A stretch of 49,828 nucleotides of DNA from Microcaldota archaeon (lineage in GTDB: Archaea; Micrarchaeota; Micrarchaeia; Micrarchaeales; CABMGC01), in contig JAKATZ010000033.1 in the NCBI GenBank assembly GCA_021827925.1, positions 1-49,828 on the forward strand, read 5' to 3'. The first letter of the stretch is position 1, and each line of letters opens with the position of its first letter. Both the position numbers and the translations under genes were made by a program. The notes under the pieces are model-generated. The model did not search any database. It saw nothing but the letters and a program-made list of their open reading frames with translations, and was not told the DNA's origin. Of this stretch, positions 9,801 to 18,712 are shown one piece after another.

Positions 9801-10297
9801 CCTATGCGGAAGAGCTTCCTTACGTAGTCTGCAAGGGCCACAGAGAGTGCAGCGGCAGTGCCTCCCGCTCCGCGTATGGGTCCTGCATAAGCTATGGCAA
9901 CGTACTCTGTACCATCCTGGTTCCTGTATCTGGCGAAGCTGCTTATGCCTTCTGTAGGAGCCACAAGCACTCCTTCTGTCAGTATGGCAGTGCCCACCCT
10001 TACTGCAAGCTCCATCCTCTTTGTTGTTTCATATCCATCAAACTTTGGGCTTGTGCAAATCTCCCCTGCAACGTCGAATGCAAGCCTGCTTCTCCCCTGT
10101 CCGCTCAGCTTCGCCCTTATCAATTCCTCTATACCGTTGACATTTATAAGTCCTTCTACCCTGCTCGCGAGGTCAGGCGCAGGCTTTATCTCAACATAGC
10201 TCCTGGGATCGAATCCCTTCGCCCTTGCGTTCTTTGCCAGTTCATATTCCTTCTCAAACTTCTCGGAAAGCAGTTTGAAATAATTGTCTATGTCCAA
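6863..10297 (-). CDS. polC: DNA polymerase D large (catalytic) subunit DP2
   Basis: DP2 (1144 residues from TTG 10297) is the polymerase subunit of the archaeal replicative PolD. The catalytic signature RRNCDGDED followed by MLLLDALINFSRD is intact and uninterrupted, so there is no intein at this frequent insertion site. Cysteine-rich zinc ribbons are visible (CSSCQ, CYDC, CSGC, CPKC, and CSSCNAKY further on). The C-terminus QFNLGRYI resembles a PCNA-binding PIP box. The track start lies inside DP1. TTG 10297, 2 nt past the DP1 stop and 7 nt after GGTG, gives the expected LDIDNYFKLL start and suggests translational coupling. Confidence 0.95.
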   Translation of the reverse strand: MDIDNYFKLLSEKFEKEYELAKNARAKGFDPRSYVEIKPAPDLASRVEGLINVNGIEELIRAKLSGQGRSRLAFDVAGEICTSPKFDGYETTKRMELAVRVGTAILTEGVLVAPTEGISSFARYRNQDGTEYVAIAYAGPIRGAGGTAAALSVALADYVRKLFRIGVYKPTQEEVERAVEEIELYHTRAARLQYRPPDDDIRAIISNCPVCIDGVPTETIEVGVHRGLLRIKADGKQIPVTDRVRGGIALVTCEGIAQKAKKMLKETKGVGLDWGWLNNVIKADVKKSEEKQKSGKEMAFLDELVAGRPILSYPGHMGGFRLRYGRSRLTGIASKGVSPATMAITGSFIALGTQLKIDYPGKGCIAVPVDSIEGPFVKLRSGDAFRVNDAETAEKIKGEVTEILSLGDMLVTYGDFKKSNTQLRPSSYVEEYWDAELAAAGGDPVNHKELGFKDAFWLSMKHGIPVHPKFLFEFQGVGSAGLRKLAAALAAVLGGGNLFDIEEITLENDPEVKRVLELLNVPHRLVLGKAIVYGDYAQSLAASLGFADKEGVMVVPKSAAEAYPDDGDVLQQVNALAPFRIMKRSAFIGSRIGRPEKAKERLMKPAPHVLFPAGMQSKDRNLAKMYAIDSKKFGSSLEVELARYKCSSCQRIVDSPFCYDCQKHAIPERKCSGCGAIVEEDICPKCSSPANAWEQRKVDLVKAVSNSMKKLGINRLPDAVKGVKGLTNKDRIGEQLEKGILRAQNGVFIFKDGTARFDATDVPMTHFYPKEIGTGVEKLRSLGYDRDCFGNELTSDEQLLELRHQDVILSRRGGEYMLKVSRFVDQMLEGLYGLDRFYNAVSAQEMIGKLVVTLSPHTSCGVLGRIIGFTDANVGFAHPYTITARRRNCDGDEDTTMLLLDALINFSRDFLPAGVGGTMDTPLILTLNVMPDEVDDEVHALEVVRRYPLSFYEKSLSYPYPSEVNIEIVENRLGDKSVFDNLWFTHESSVAAIANSPRRSSYTQFKTMQDKVDAEFRLMDMIYAIDRRDAARRLILSHFIPDLIGNLHSFSKQSFRCSSCNAKYRRVPLTGKCAKDGGKLLLTISKGGIEKYLNMAIGLAERYGLDPYIRQRLYLVRDEIKNIFFGSEDQEHATSGQFNLGRYI

Positions 10298-10299
10298 TC

Positions 10300-11823
10300 T
10301 CAAACACCAAGAGTATTGAAGTCCACCGCGCCCATCCTGCCCTGCTTCGACTCGTAAACCGGCAGCACCGCAGGGGTTGGCATATGTCCAAGCTTTATCT
10401 GGTATGAGGTCCTTGCCTGCCACGTTCCGCTGTTAACTATCTGCGTGCCATGGTAGTCTGCATAGCCGTTCCTATGCAAGTGGCCCATGTGCAATATGTC
10501 TGGTATCTGGTCTATAACGAGTGAGTCGCTCTTCCCCGGTGTGACAGGATTGTCTCCGTATATTGGGGAGATATGCCGCATCTTGAGCACCTCTATCATT
10601 GCGCTCTCCGGCCTGGAATAGCTGCATCCCGGCACATTCCATATGACCGAGTCCAGAGAAGTACCATGGTAGGCCAGCACCCTCAAGCCATCAAGCATGA
10701 CATATCCTGGATTTGAGACAAAATGGACATTCTCCTTACTGAAATCCCCAATTATCTCTCTCGTAAGCATGGGCTGCGGTTCCGAGCGCTGTACAGCATC
10801 GTGATTTCCAGTCAGTACGAATATTTCAAGATAATCCGGCACCTTCGAAAGCAGATCAAACAACATCGAGTACTGCTTGTATATGTCTGGTATGGCCAGC
10901 TCCTTATCCTGCTCTGGATACACTCCTATGCCATCAACTAGATCCCCGCTTATGACAAGGTATTTTATCTTTCCAGCGAGATCCCTCTTCCTCTCTACTC
11001 TGCCGTTTATCCATTCAAGGAATCTGCTGAACTGCTTATCCAGAAAGAGCTTGCTGCCCACATGCACGTCAGAAGTAAACGCAATTGCCGTGTCATTCTC
11101 CGTGACCTTTCTTGTCCTTATTGGTATGTCAGGCCAGAGAACCTTGTTTGCAATTATGAACGGGGTGGCAATCTTCCCCTTCACAGCGACAACTTGATCA
11201 GATACGAGCTTCATCGCAGCCGAGAAGGTATCTGCCGCAGCACCTCCTTTCACATTCCCCTGTGGCTTTGTGAAGATGACTTTGACAGAACCAGTATCAT
11301 CCTCTATCGTGACCATGAGGTTTCCTTTCTTTGTTACGATCTTCTCGTACACCATGCCTACTATGCTCAGCTCCCTGCCTGTAGCGTACTGCCCTATCTT
11401 GTCTATGCTAGAGAGCATGCTTATGTTCCCTGTTCTCCCGCTCTCCAGTATGTTTCTCAGCTTGTCGAATCTGTCGTTGAAGTAAGAGGCAAAATCACTT
11501 ACCGAAGCCGATGTCTTTTCCACGTCTACATTCCTCACGCTGAACTTTCCACTGACCTCCTTTGCAAGAGGCATGTATTCAAGAGGCCTTGTTATCTCTA
11601 TCTGCACTGGCTTCTTCTCCTCCCCCTCCTCCTTCAGTATCTCCACAAGTGTTCCCTTGTCAAGTATCTTCAGGCCTTCCCTTCCTTCAAAGAAGGAGAT
11701 TATGTGGGCTGTAAGTGATTCTAGGTCTTTTCCCTTAACATCATCGTCGGTTAGGCTGGCATCTATGATGCACCTGCCGCTCAGCCTCTCGGCAAGCTCC
11801 ATCACAACCCTAACGCTCCCCAT
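10300..11823 (-). CDS. polB: DNA polymerase D small subunit DP1 (3'-5' exonuclease)
   Basis: DP1 (507 residues from ATG 11823) carries the proofreading exonuclease of PolD. After an N-terminal helical region and an OB fold (TIEDDTGSVKVIF), the calcineurin-like phosphoesterase motifs appear in order: TSDVHVGS, SGDLVDG, TGNHDAV and HMGHLHRNG. These Asp/His/Asn residues bind the two metals of active DP1. Its stop is 2 nt before the DP2 start, the usual archaeal arrangement in many euryarchaea. A TATA box sits about 40 nt before the ATG. TTG codons at 11835 and 11832 are alternatives. Confidence 0.95.
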   Translation of the reverse strand: MGSVRVVMELAERLSGRCIIDASLTDDDVKGKDLESLTAHIISFFEGREGLKILDKGTLVEILKEEGEEKKPVQIEITRPLEYMPLAKEVSGKFSVRNVDVEKTSASVSDFASYFNDRFDKLRNILESGRTGNISMLSSIDKIGQYATGRELSIVGMVYEKIVTKKGNLMVTIEDDTGSVKVIFTKPQGNVKGGAAADTFSAAMKLVSDQVVAVKGKIATPFIIANKVLWPDIPIRTRKVTENDTAIAFTSDVHVGSKLFLDKQFSRFLEWINGRVERKRDLAGKIKYLVISGDLVDGIGVYPEQDKELAIPDIYKQYSMLFDLLSKVPDYLEIFVLTGNHDAVQRSEPQPMLTREIIGDFSKENVHFVSNPGYVMLDGLRVLAYHGTSLDSVIWNVPGCSYSRPESAMIEVLKMRHISPIYGDNPVTPGKSDSLVIDQIPDILHMGHLHRNGYADYHGTQIVNSGTWQARTSYQIKLGHMPTPAVLPVYESKQGRMGAVDFNTLGV

Positions 11824-11860
11824 AGCGACCAACAATTAGCAGCAAAATTTCTCTATTAAT

Positions 11861-11870
11861 TCTTATATAC
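11861..11870 (-). promoter_or_regulatory. TATA box of the PolD operon
   Basis: The minus strand reads gtatataaga, centred about 42 nt before DP1 ATG 11823. Transcription would begin near 11839 and cover both PolD subunits. Confidence 0.6.
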
Positions 11871-11900
11871 TTTTGCAGCGGGATGCCCTCAAAACAGGAT

Positions 11901-12542
11901 TCACTGCATCGCTTCGCTACTTGGGCATATCTCCTTGAGGATGCACCTCGCGCATTCCTTCCTCCTTGCCCTGCAAGTGTCCCTTCCTAGCGCAATGAAA
12001 AGATTTGATACATTCCTCCATTCCCCTTCGGGGATCTTCCTCTGCAGGTCCCTCTCTATATTGTCTGCAAGCCTGTGCCTTGAGAGCCCCAGCCTCCTTG
12101 ATACTGTTATACAATGCGTATCCACGGCTATGCCCTCTGATTTCCCGAAGCCCTCGTTCTGTATCACATTGGCAACCTTCCTGCCGACCCCTGGAAGTTC
12201 CATGAGTCTTCCTATGCTGTCAGGCACCTCTCCTCCGAATCTCTCGATTATAATCCTTGCCGACCTCTTGAGATTCCTTGCCTTGGTCTTGTAATAGTTT
12301 ATCCCCCCGATCTCTTTTCTCAAAGTCCTTATGTCTGCATTTGCATACTCCTCGAAGTTCCTGAACTTCCTGAAGAGCCCTTCCGTTACTGTGTTCACCT
12401 GTTTGTCAGTGCACTGCGGAGAGAGTAGGACAGCAACGAATAGCTCAGTCATGTCGGCGTGTTTGAGTTCCGTATGCAGATCCTCCCCGTATCTCTCCTT
12501 AAGCAGCTTCAGTACTGAGGATACAAACGAACTCTCCTTCAT
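11901..12542 (-). CDS. nth: Endonuclease III (DNA glycosylase/AP lyase)
   Basis: This 213-residue enzyme removes oxidised pyrimidines and nicks the abasic site. The helix-hairpin-helix LPGVGRKVA holds the catalytic Lys122, and the catalytic Asp141 lies in AVDTHC, close to E. coli numbering. The C-terminal iron-sulfur ligands follow the exact C-x6-C-x2-C-x5-C spacing. The track frame extends to 12623, but ATG 12542 (MKESSF) fits family length and avoids overlap with the epimerase gene. It is probably the distal gene of the sugar cluster or has its own weak promoter. Confidence 0.93.
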   Translation of the reverse strand: MKESSFVSSVLKLLKERYGEDLHTELKHADMTELFVAVLLSPQCTDKQVNTVTEGLFRKFRNFEEYANADIRTLRKEIGGINYYKTKARNLKRSARIIIERFGGEVPDSIGRLMELPGVGRKVANVIQNEGFGKSEGIAVDTHCITVSRRLGLSRHRLADNIERDLQRKIPEGEWRNVSNLFIALGRDTCRARRKECARCILKEICPSSEAMQ

Positions 12543-12619
12543 TGAGTTACCAAGAAAAATCTGGCAAATACCGTACCAATCCTCCCATGCCTGCTGCAGG
12601 AATCCCCGATGGCACGCGA

Positions 12620-13567
12620 TCAACCCTTTCCAATTATGTCATCTATTGTACGCGCAACGGCCTCCCTAGAGCTGAATCCGGGTGAAAATCCGAACTCTCT
12701 GGCTTTTCTGTTGCTTATGAAGTTGTCGGTTATGTCTCCTGCCCACCCTTCCTTTGTATCTCCGTATTTAATCACCGCCCCAGGCGCTACTTTATCTACC
12801 ACCATCTCCGCGATCTCCCTGACGCTTATCTGGTCATTCGATGCAAGGTTGAATATGTTCTCACGCTCTTCAGATTTGCCATAAACGTGCAGTATGCCGT
12901 TTATGCAATCTTCTACATATATGTAGCTCTTTTTCTGGCCGCCGTTCCCGAGAACATCCAGATGGCTGCCGTCGCTTCTAAGTTTTTTGACAAAATCAAA
13001 TATGACTCCATGCGTTGCGTGCCTGCCTATCACGTTCGCAAATCTGAATATATAGAAATTGAACTTGTAAAGGTTAGAGTACGCGCTTATTAGGGCCTCG
13101 GAACCAAGTTTCATTGCACCGTATATAGATACTGGCTTCAGCGGCCCGTAATCTTCCGGGGTGGGCTTCACTCCCGCGTATCCGTATATGCTGCCGGAAG
13201 ACGAAAAGAGGATGTTTCCAATGCCATTCTCCCTTATCGCCTCAAGCACGTTGTATGTCGAGACTATTCCCTGCTCTATGGGATTCAGCGCCCCGAGCTT
13301 GACGTTCGGGTTTGCTGCAAGATGCACGACCGCGTCTATTCCCTTGCCTTTCATGGAATCGGAGAGATGCTGTTTATCAAGCACATCACCCCTGATGAAC
13401 TCGGCACCTTCCTCCACAAGCGCCGAAGCAAATTCCTCCTTTCCCGAGGAGAGGTTATCATACACTATCACCTTTGCCCCTTTCTGGAGAAGCAGCTGTG
13501 CAATGTTGCTGCCAATAAATCCCGCGCCCCCAGTCACAAAAAAGGCCCTGCCACCTATCTTCTCCAT
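12620..13567 (-). CDS. galE: NAD-dependent sugar epimerase, UDP-glucose 4-epimerase-like
   Basis: This 315-residue extended short-chain dehydrogenase has the NAD-binding GGAGFIGS near residues 13-20. The catalytic triad region is SSSGSIYG (Ser about 124) with Tyr149 and Lys153 in YGAMK. Archaeal proteins of this type convert UDP-glucose and UDP-galactose or related sugars. Exact substrate cannot be read from sequence. It follows the UDP-sulfoquinovose synthase gene by 9 nt and is surely co-transcribed. ATG 13567 is chosen over TTG 13570. Confidence 0.88.
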   Translation of the reverse strand: MEKIGGRAFFVTGGAGFIGSNIAQLLLQKGAKVIVYDNLSSGKEEFASALVEEGAEFIRGDVLDKQHLSDSMKGKGIDAVVHLAANPNVKLGALNPIEQGIVSTYNVLEAIRENGIGNILFSSSGSIYGYAGVKPTPEDYGPLKPVSIYGAMKLGSEALISAYSNLYKFNFYIFRFANVIGRHATHGVIFDFVKKLRSDGSHLDVLGNGGQKKSYIYVEDCINGILHVYGKSEERENIFNLASNDQISVREIAEMVVDKVAPGAVIKYGDTKEGWAGDITDNFISNRKAREFGFSPGFSSREAVARTIDDIIGKG

Positions 13568-13576
13568 CAAAATCCC

Positions 13577-14842
13577 TTATCCGGGAGAACCCTCCGCTCC
13601 GAGCTCCGGCGGTTTTCCAGTGAATCCCTTTGTTATGTACCTATAGAGCCACGCCTCCTTCTTCGAAGCCTCGCTGTTTTCGCTCCTATTCCAGTACACG
13701 TTTGGCATGAGTAGGCTCTTCTTTCTTATCCACACGCTCCTGTATCTGTCAAGATCCTTTATTATCTCCCTTATCTGTCCATCTACGCTGTGTTTCGGTT
13801 TAAACCCCACGCTAGGGAGCTTTTCGTGCACAACTTCGTAGTAGTGCTCCTGCTTCTCGACTCTTGGATTTTCAACAGTCTCGAACGTGGACTCGAACCC
13901 AAGCTCCTCTCCTATCTTCTTCACCTTCTCGGCAAGCTCGTAGGTATTGTAGGTCCTGTCCAGCTGGTTGACTATTCTGTATTCACCCTCCGCTGGTGGG
14001 TTCTCGGTCAACAGGAAGAGAGCGCTTATGCTGTCTTCAAGTGAAAGGAAACCCCTTGTCATGAGCCCCTTCCCGTATATCAGCAGCTTCTTAAGGGCTA
14101 TGAGCTGGGCGCAGTACTTATTTATGACAGTGCCCCAGATGGAGTCTATGTCTAGCCTTGTAAGGAGGCCCTCGTCTATCATCTCCGCTGTCCTGTTTCC
14201 ATACACAACTCCCTGCATGACATCGGTGGCCCTCAGTCCCCACACCCTGTTTGCGAACGCTACATTGTAGCTGTCGAATATCTTGCTCTGGTGGTACCAT
14301 GAACCACCCATCCTTGGCACGGTTATCTTGTCTTTCCTGCCTTTGTATTCGATATCCATGAATCCCTCCTCTATGGCTATGTTTGGGGTGCCGTACTCTC
14401 CCATCGATCCCATCTTCAGCAGATGGGCTTTTGGTGCGTACTTGTGCATGGCAAATAAGAGGTTCAGATTGCTAGACACGTTGTTAACCTGCGTGTAAAG
14501 CGCATGGGTAGTTGATATTTGCGAATAAGGCGCACTTCTCTGTTGGGCAAGGTGTATTATCGTTTCAGGCTTGTACTTCCTTATCAATGCCTCTACGAAA
14601 GCGGGGTGCTTGAGGTCCCCTTCTATCACATGCATCTTCTTCCCTGGATAATGCTTCTCAAAGCGCTGCGCACGTTCTTTCAGGTCAGCGCCTATGGGCA
14701 TCGCGGAGATGCCGCCCACGTCCGCAACAAGCCTGCGCGTTGCGTAGTTATCCACAACCACGACCTCTCCATACGCATTCGCCATTTTCATTGAAAGAGG
14801 CCATCCTATGTATCCATCAGCTCCCAGTATCATTGCCTTCAT
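13577..14842 (-). CDS. agl3: UDP-sulfoquinovose synthase (SQD1/Agl3 family)
   Basis: This 421-residue extended SDR closely resembles plant SQD1 and Sulfolobus Agl3, which join sulfite to UDP-glucose to make UDP-sulfoquinovose. The N-terminal GADGYIGWPLS binds NAD. The segment GSMGEYGTPNIAIEEG matches the SQD1 signature, with Ser146 where SQD1 has Thr145. Tyr183 and Lys187 in WYHQSK complete the catalytic set. The tail after about residue 390 is extra. The gene has its own possible TATA in the 66-bp gap upstream and heads the pair with galE. Function is well supported by motifs, but the final glycan or lipid acceptor is unknown. Confidence 0.9.
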   Translation of the reverse strand: MKAMILGADGYIGWPLSMKMANAYGEVVVVDNYATRRLVADVGGISAMPIGADLKERAQRFEKHYPGKKMHVIEGDLKHPAFVEALIRKYKPETIIHLAQQRSAPYSQISTTHALYTQVNNVSSNLNLLFAMHKYAPKAHLLKMGSMGEYGTPNIAIEEGFMDIEYKGRKDKITVPRMGGSWYHQSKIFDSYNVAFANRVWGLRATDVMQGVVYGNRTAEMIDEGLLTRLDIDSIWGTVINKYCAQLIALKKLLIYGKGLMTRGFLSLEDSISALFLLTENPPAEGEYRIVNQLDRTYNTYELAEKVKKIGEELGFESTFETVENPRVEKQEHYYEVVHEKLPSVGFKPKHSVDGQIREIIKDLDRYRSVWIRKKSLLMPNVYWNRSENSEASKKEAWLYRYITKGFTGKPPELGAEGSPG

Positions 14843-14908
14843 AAAATCAACCTATAAGTATTACGGTAAAATGATATCAATTCGCATATAAAAACGTTTG
14901 CGCCAGCA

Positions 14909-16363
14909 CTACCGCCTGTAATTTTTGGATATGAATCCCGCTATATCGAGTATGCCCAGCCTGTTGCCTCTTGCAAGCCCCTTCGGGTAGCATCCGAATA
15001 TCCCCTGTCTCGTATGGTCTCCCCTCTTCGGCGCTTCGGGTTTCATGAATCTGCTGCTTTCCGAGAAATTGAATATGTCTATGGTATAGCCTTCCCCGGC
15101 CTCAGCGAAAAGGTCTGGCGCCATAAACTTTCTCGTGCCTTTATAGTATTCCTGTGCATCGTAAACCGAGACAATTAGCTTCTTTCCTTCCGGATCCCTG
15201 AGCTTCTGCAATTCTGCCTTCAATACCCTCTTTATCTTCTCCTTCTCAGTATCATCAACAAATCCCTGCTCGAACCTTTTGTCATTTATCCATATTGTGC
15301 ATACGTTTATGTTAGATATTGCCGCGAATGCCTTTGTTTTCTCCATGTTAAAGTCGAACAGGTGCATTCTTGCGTATCTACCTCCGCCTCCTGAGAAAAG
15401 CCTTCCTGCCGAAGAGAAGACTGCACGTTTTGCCGCATGTGGCAGTCTATCATAGGTCTTCCTAAGCCCTGTCTTGAGCAGCATCTCCCTTAGCTCGTAT
15501 GGCAGCCTCCCCTTCTCTGTTCCGTCTTCAGCTTGCCTGCTTTTAAGTGTGATGTATCCTTTCTCCAGAAGCCACGAATTGACCAAGAATTTCTCCTTTA
15601 TGGGCTGCGCCCCATGGTCCGAGACAATCATCATCCCTTCGCCCCGTCGTCCGGCCCTCTCCATCACGAACCCAATATACTTATCTATCTCCATGTATAT
15701 TGGCAATAGCAATCTTTCCATCTCTTTCATGTTCATTACAAAATGTTGAATCCTGTCCGTTTCGGTAAAACACACGTAAGTGAAGTCGTACTTTTCCGAG
15801 CCTATCGCTTCCATTGCCAGTTCTGCTCTATCATGGACGCTTTTTGTGAATATCGCTGCTCCCTCCTCAACATCCATCCTGCCCTCCTTCATGTCTTTTT
15901 CTATCTCCGGTTCGCCGTAAAAACCGTGCTTTTTCATAAGCCTGCGGAGGAAAGAGCTTTCGGTCTTTGCCTTAAGCGGAAATCCCGTAATCAAGTCTAT
16001 GTTTCTGTATCCTGGCAGCCTTGTCTCCATTGCTGGGGTTATGATGAGGCATCTGAATCCGCTATCCGCAATATTCTTCCAGAACGGCGGGCACGAAACA
16101 GAATCATACTCGGCAAGGTCCGGGGTGTAATCCTTCCTCATCTCAAAGAAGTCAGGCACACCGTGCTCTCCCGGAGGCAGTCCCGTGTATATGCTGGGCC
16201 ATGCTGCTCCTGTCATTGGGGGAAGAGTGGATTCCATCTCGGATATAAGCCCCGCTGTGAGAAGCTTCCTGAAATTTTCCATCCCCTTAAACCTGCTCAG
16301 CTTATGGATAAGCCAGAGAGGTGCGGCGTCTATGCCAATAAGATGCAGCTTCCTTCTATTCAT
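14909..16363 (-). CDS. Alkaline-phosphatase-fold phosphodiesterase/nucleotide pyrophosphatase
   Basis: This 484-residue protein belongs to the type I phosphodiesterase/nucleotide pyrophosphatase branch of the AlkP superfamily. LIGIDAAP supplies the first metal Asp. The nucleophile is a Thr in PPMTGAAWPSIYTG. ETDRIQHF and SDHGAQP provide the other metal ligands. It follows the GT4 gene by 11 nt within the sulfo-sugar cluster, so it may hydrolyse a nucleotide-sugar or lipid-phosphate intermediate. That role is inference. ATG 16363 is preferred to the track TTG 16369. Confidence 0.85.
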   Translation of the reverse strand: MNRRKLHLIGIDAAPLWLIHKLSRFKGMENFRKLLTAGLISEMESTLPPMTGAAWPSIYTGLPPGEHGVPDFFEMRKDYTPDLAEYDSVSCPPFWKNIADSGFRCLIITPAMETRLPGYRNIDLITGFPLKAKTESSFLRRLMKKHGFYGEPEIEKDMKEGRMDVEEGAAIFTKSVHDRAELAMEAIGSEKYDFTYVCFTETDRIQHFVMNMKEMERLLLPIYMEIDKYIGFVMERAGRRGEGMMIVSDHGAQPIKEKFLVNSWLLEKGYITLKSRQAEDGTEKGRLPYELREMLLKTGLRKTYDRLPHAAKRAVFSSAGRLFSGGGGRYARMHLFDFNMEKTKAFAAISNINVCTIWINDKRFEQGFVDDTEKEKIKRVLKAELQKLRDPEGKKLIVSVYDAQEYYKGTRKFMAPDLFAEAGEGYTIDIFNFSESSRFMKPEAPKRGDHTRQGIFGCYPKGLARGNRLGILDIAGFISKNYRR

Positions 16364-16374
16364 TTCCAATAGAA

Positions 16375-17460
16375 CTACCTCTTGGAACGCAGCCCGTTTA
16401 TTATCCTCATGTAAGACTCCATATTCCTGTCAGCGTCAAAATCCTTGGAATACGAAAGAGCGTTTTTTGAAAGCCGTTTCCTGAGATCGCTGTCCTTGTA
16501 GAGCCTGATGAATTTCCTTGCAAAATCCTCCAGATTTCCGTACTCGTAAACGAGGCCGTTGTATCCGTCTTTGACGATGTGCCGTCTCGGCCTGTAGCTG
16601 ACAACAGTGTCGTTCTTCGTATTGACTAGAAGCGGAAGTCCGCAGGCCATGGCCTCAACAAAAGTCCTGCTCATTCCTTCCCACTCCGACGCAGATACAA
16701 AGAAAGGCGCCGTGTTATAAATCCTGACGAGTCTCTCTTCATCAACGTAACCTTCGAACCTAACGTTTCCCTCAAGTGCAAAATCTGAAACAAGCTTTCT
16801 GTATCTCTCCTCATGGGGTCCGGTGCCTATTATGCTGATAAGCCTTTTTCCATCAAGCCCTCCAAGTTTCCTGGCTCTTTCCATCCCTCTTATCAGGAAG
16901 CTTACCTTCTTCTGCCTCTCGTCCAGCCTGCCTACGTATATTGCACCTTCCATGCTTCTACGCTCTCCTGTATTTTTAAATACTTTATTTGGGGCGATAG
17001 GTACGTACTCTATCCTTGTGCGCTTGCCGAAGAACATTCTGGCATTCTCGCATTGTTCCGCGGATATCGCTACGTAGCAGTCCAGCCACTTTCTCATCTC
17101 ATGCATGAAATGTTGCCTGAGAAGCATCTTCGGCAAAAGCTTCTTAATTCCGGAATTGCTGAAATTAAGGAGGACGTTTCCCCTGTCAGTGTATATGAAC
17201 TTCGGCTGCCTTCCCTTTCCTATGATATACTTGCTTATGAATGGCACGTCCCGTATGGAATTTATCATGACAATATCATATCCGCCGCCCAGCTTTTCAG
17301 CAGCAACGGATTTCACATCGGGGTCTATCCTCGAGTAATCTGCAAAAACCTCAACATTGTATCCTTTCTGCCTTTTGAGGTATCTGTACATGTCGTACGT
17401 GGCTTTTGCCGCACCTCCGAAAGTTTTGAAGGATCCAGATTCCATCACAAGTATCTTCAT
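16375..17460 (-). CDS. GT4-family glycosyltransferase
   Basis: This 361-residue GT-B enzyme has the N-terminal SFKTFGGAAKATYDM and the C-terminal donor-binding region IYVGRLDERQKKV, EGYVDEERL and SEWEGMSRTFVEAMACGLP. The last contains the Glu-x7-Glu pattern typical of GT4. It would add a sugar to a lipid-linked or protein acceptor at the cytoplasmic face. It starts 8 nt after the CysN stop behind an agggagat Shine-Dalgarno. This tight coupling suggests that it may use the sulfated sugar made by the cluster. Confidence 0.88.
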   Translation of the reverse strand: MKILVMESGSFKTFGGAAKATYDMYRYLKRQKGYNVEVFADYSRIDPDVKSVAAEKLGGGYDIVMINSIRDVPFISKYIIGKGRQPKFIYTDRGNVLLNFSNSGIKKLLPKMLLRQHFMHEMRKWLDCYVAISAEQCENARMFFGKRTRIEYVPIAPNKVFKNTGERRSMEGAIYVGRLDERQKKVSFLIRGMERARKLGGLDGKRLISIIGTGPHEERYRKLVSDFALEGNVRFEGYVDEERLVRIYNTAPFFVSASEWEGMSRTFVEAMACGLPLLVNTKNDTVVSYRPRRHIVKDGYNGLVYEYGNLEDFARKFIRLYKDSDLRKRLSKNALSYSKDFDADRNMESYMRIINGLRSKR

Positions 17461-17468
17461 GAATCTCC

Positions 17469-18683
17469 CTACTCTACCAATCCTATCCCTGAAAAGCTCC
17501 CATTGCTATAGATCATGAACCTGCCAAGCTCAGGTATTCTCCTGAATTGCGCATAGACTAAAGGCCTAACAGTCTCTATCTCAGCATAAGCCGTGTTCTG
17601 CATAGGGATGATCCTTGCCTTCCCTGTTCTCTTCCCTGTCATTATGTCGGTGGTTTCGATTACTTTAATCGCAGCACATTCCGAAGCAATCCCATTCATC
17701 TTAATCGAAACATCGCCGGAGATATCCGAGACTATGAATATCCTGGCTTTTAACGCAACTGAAGACTCTATGCCTGCTCCCTGTGAGGAGATCACGCTAC
17801 CCCTTACCTCAGAGCTTATTCTCTCTTCCGGGACAAATGCTATGTTCTCCCCCTTCAGCGCACTCTCCTTCTTCTGTTCCCCTACAAAAAGTTCTGTTAT
17901 TCTCATGACACTTCCCTGCGGCATCAGGCTAAGCTCCTCCCCCTCCATTATTTTCCCCGCCACTACCCTGCCCATTACGATCCCCTTTTCACGGTCAAGG
18001 AATCCTCTCAGCGTGGCGACACCTTCTTTCTGTGCATCTCCATTGTCGACCGATTTCCATGAAAGCAGCTCCACAAGCACAGTGCCATTATACCATCGCA
18101 TATTGCCCGATGGCCGGCATAGATTCTCTGCATTATACGCTGATACTGGCACAAAGAAAATCTCCCGGAAGGATATGCCAACCTTCATGATATACTCCTC
18201 AATCTCCCTCTTTGTATTCTCAAATATCCTATCACTGTATCCTACAGCATCCATCTTGTTTATCGCTACGACAAGCTTCCTTATTCCTAGCATGCTGGCT
18301 ATGAAAAGATGTCTCCTTGACTGCTCTGTAAATCCTTCTATTTCCCTGGCTGATACTATCAGTAGCGCAGAGTCTGCATAGGAAGCCCCGCTCATCATGT
18401 TCTTGATAAGCTCTTCATGCCCTGGGACATCGATGAACTCAATTCTTGATCCTTTGTAAGTCAAATACGCCCTTGTGGTGTCTATCGTCATCTCGTTTTT
18501 TCTTTCTTCCTCGAAGCTATCCAAAATGTAGCCTGGCTCAAACTTCCTGCCTAAGGATTCACTCGTTTTCCTTGCATCGTCTACCCTCTGCGCGGTGACG
18601 GCGCCTGTCTCCATGAGCAAGCTTCCGATAAGGGTGGACTTTCCATGGTCCTTGTTTCCCAGCACTACTATCCTGCTTTCCAT
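17469..18683 (-). CDS. cysN: CysN: GTPase subunit of sulfate adenylyltransferase
   Basis: This 404-residue translation-factor-like GTPase has G1 GNKDHGKST (9-17), G3 DVPGHE and G4 NKMD. CysN couples GTP hydrolysis to formation of adenosine 5'-phosphosulfate by CysD. EF1-alpha-like beta-barrel domains follow (FLDREKGIVMGRV). The segment ERKNEMTIDTT resembles the ERxRGITID-type switch of the family. It lies 29 nt after the CysD-like gene, as expected for a two-subunit enzyme. ATG 18683 is preferred to TTG 18686. It is slightly shorter than bacterial CysN and has no APS-kinase domain. Confidence 0.9.
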   Translation of the reverse strand: MESRIVVLGNKDHGKSTLIGSLLMETGAVTAQRVDDARKTSESLGRKFEPGYILDSFEEERKNEMTIDTTRAYLTYKGSRIEFIDVPGHEELIKNMMSGASYADSALLIVSAREIEGFTEQSRRHLFIASMLGIRKLVVAINKMDAVGYSDRIFENTKREIEEYIMKVGISFREIFFVPVSAYNAENLCRPSGNMRWYNGTVLVELLSWKSVDNGDAQKEGVATLRGFLDREKGIVMGRVVAGKIMEGEELSLMPQGSVMRITELFVGEQKKESALKGENIAFVPEERISSEVRGSVISSQGAGIESSVALKARIFIVSDISGDVSIKMNGIASECAAIKVIETTDIMTGKRTGKARIIPMQNTAYAEIETVRPLVYAQFRRIPELGRFMIYSNGSFSGIGLVE

Positions 18684-18712
18684 CAATCACAACCCGAAAT
18701 CCGGACACGCCT

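Noticed and set aside
9623-10357. 244-codon plus-strand ORF and several others opposite PolD DP2/DP1
   Set aside because: They are antisense to fully conserved PolD subunits and have no own start signals or recognisable domains.
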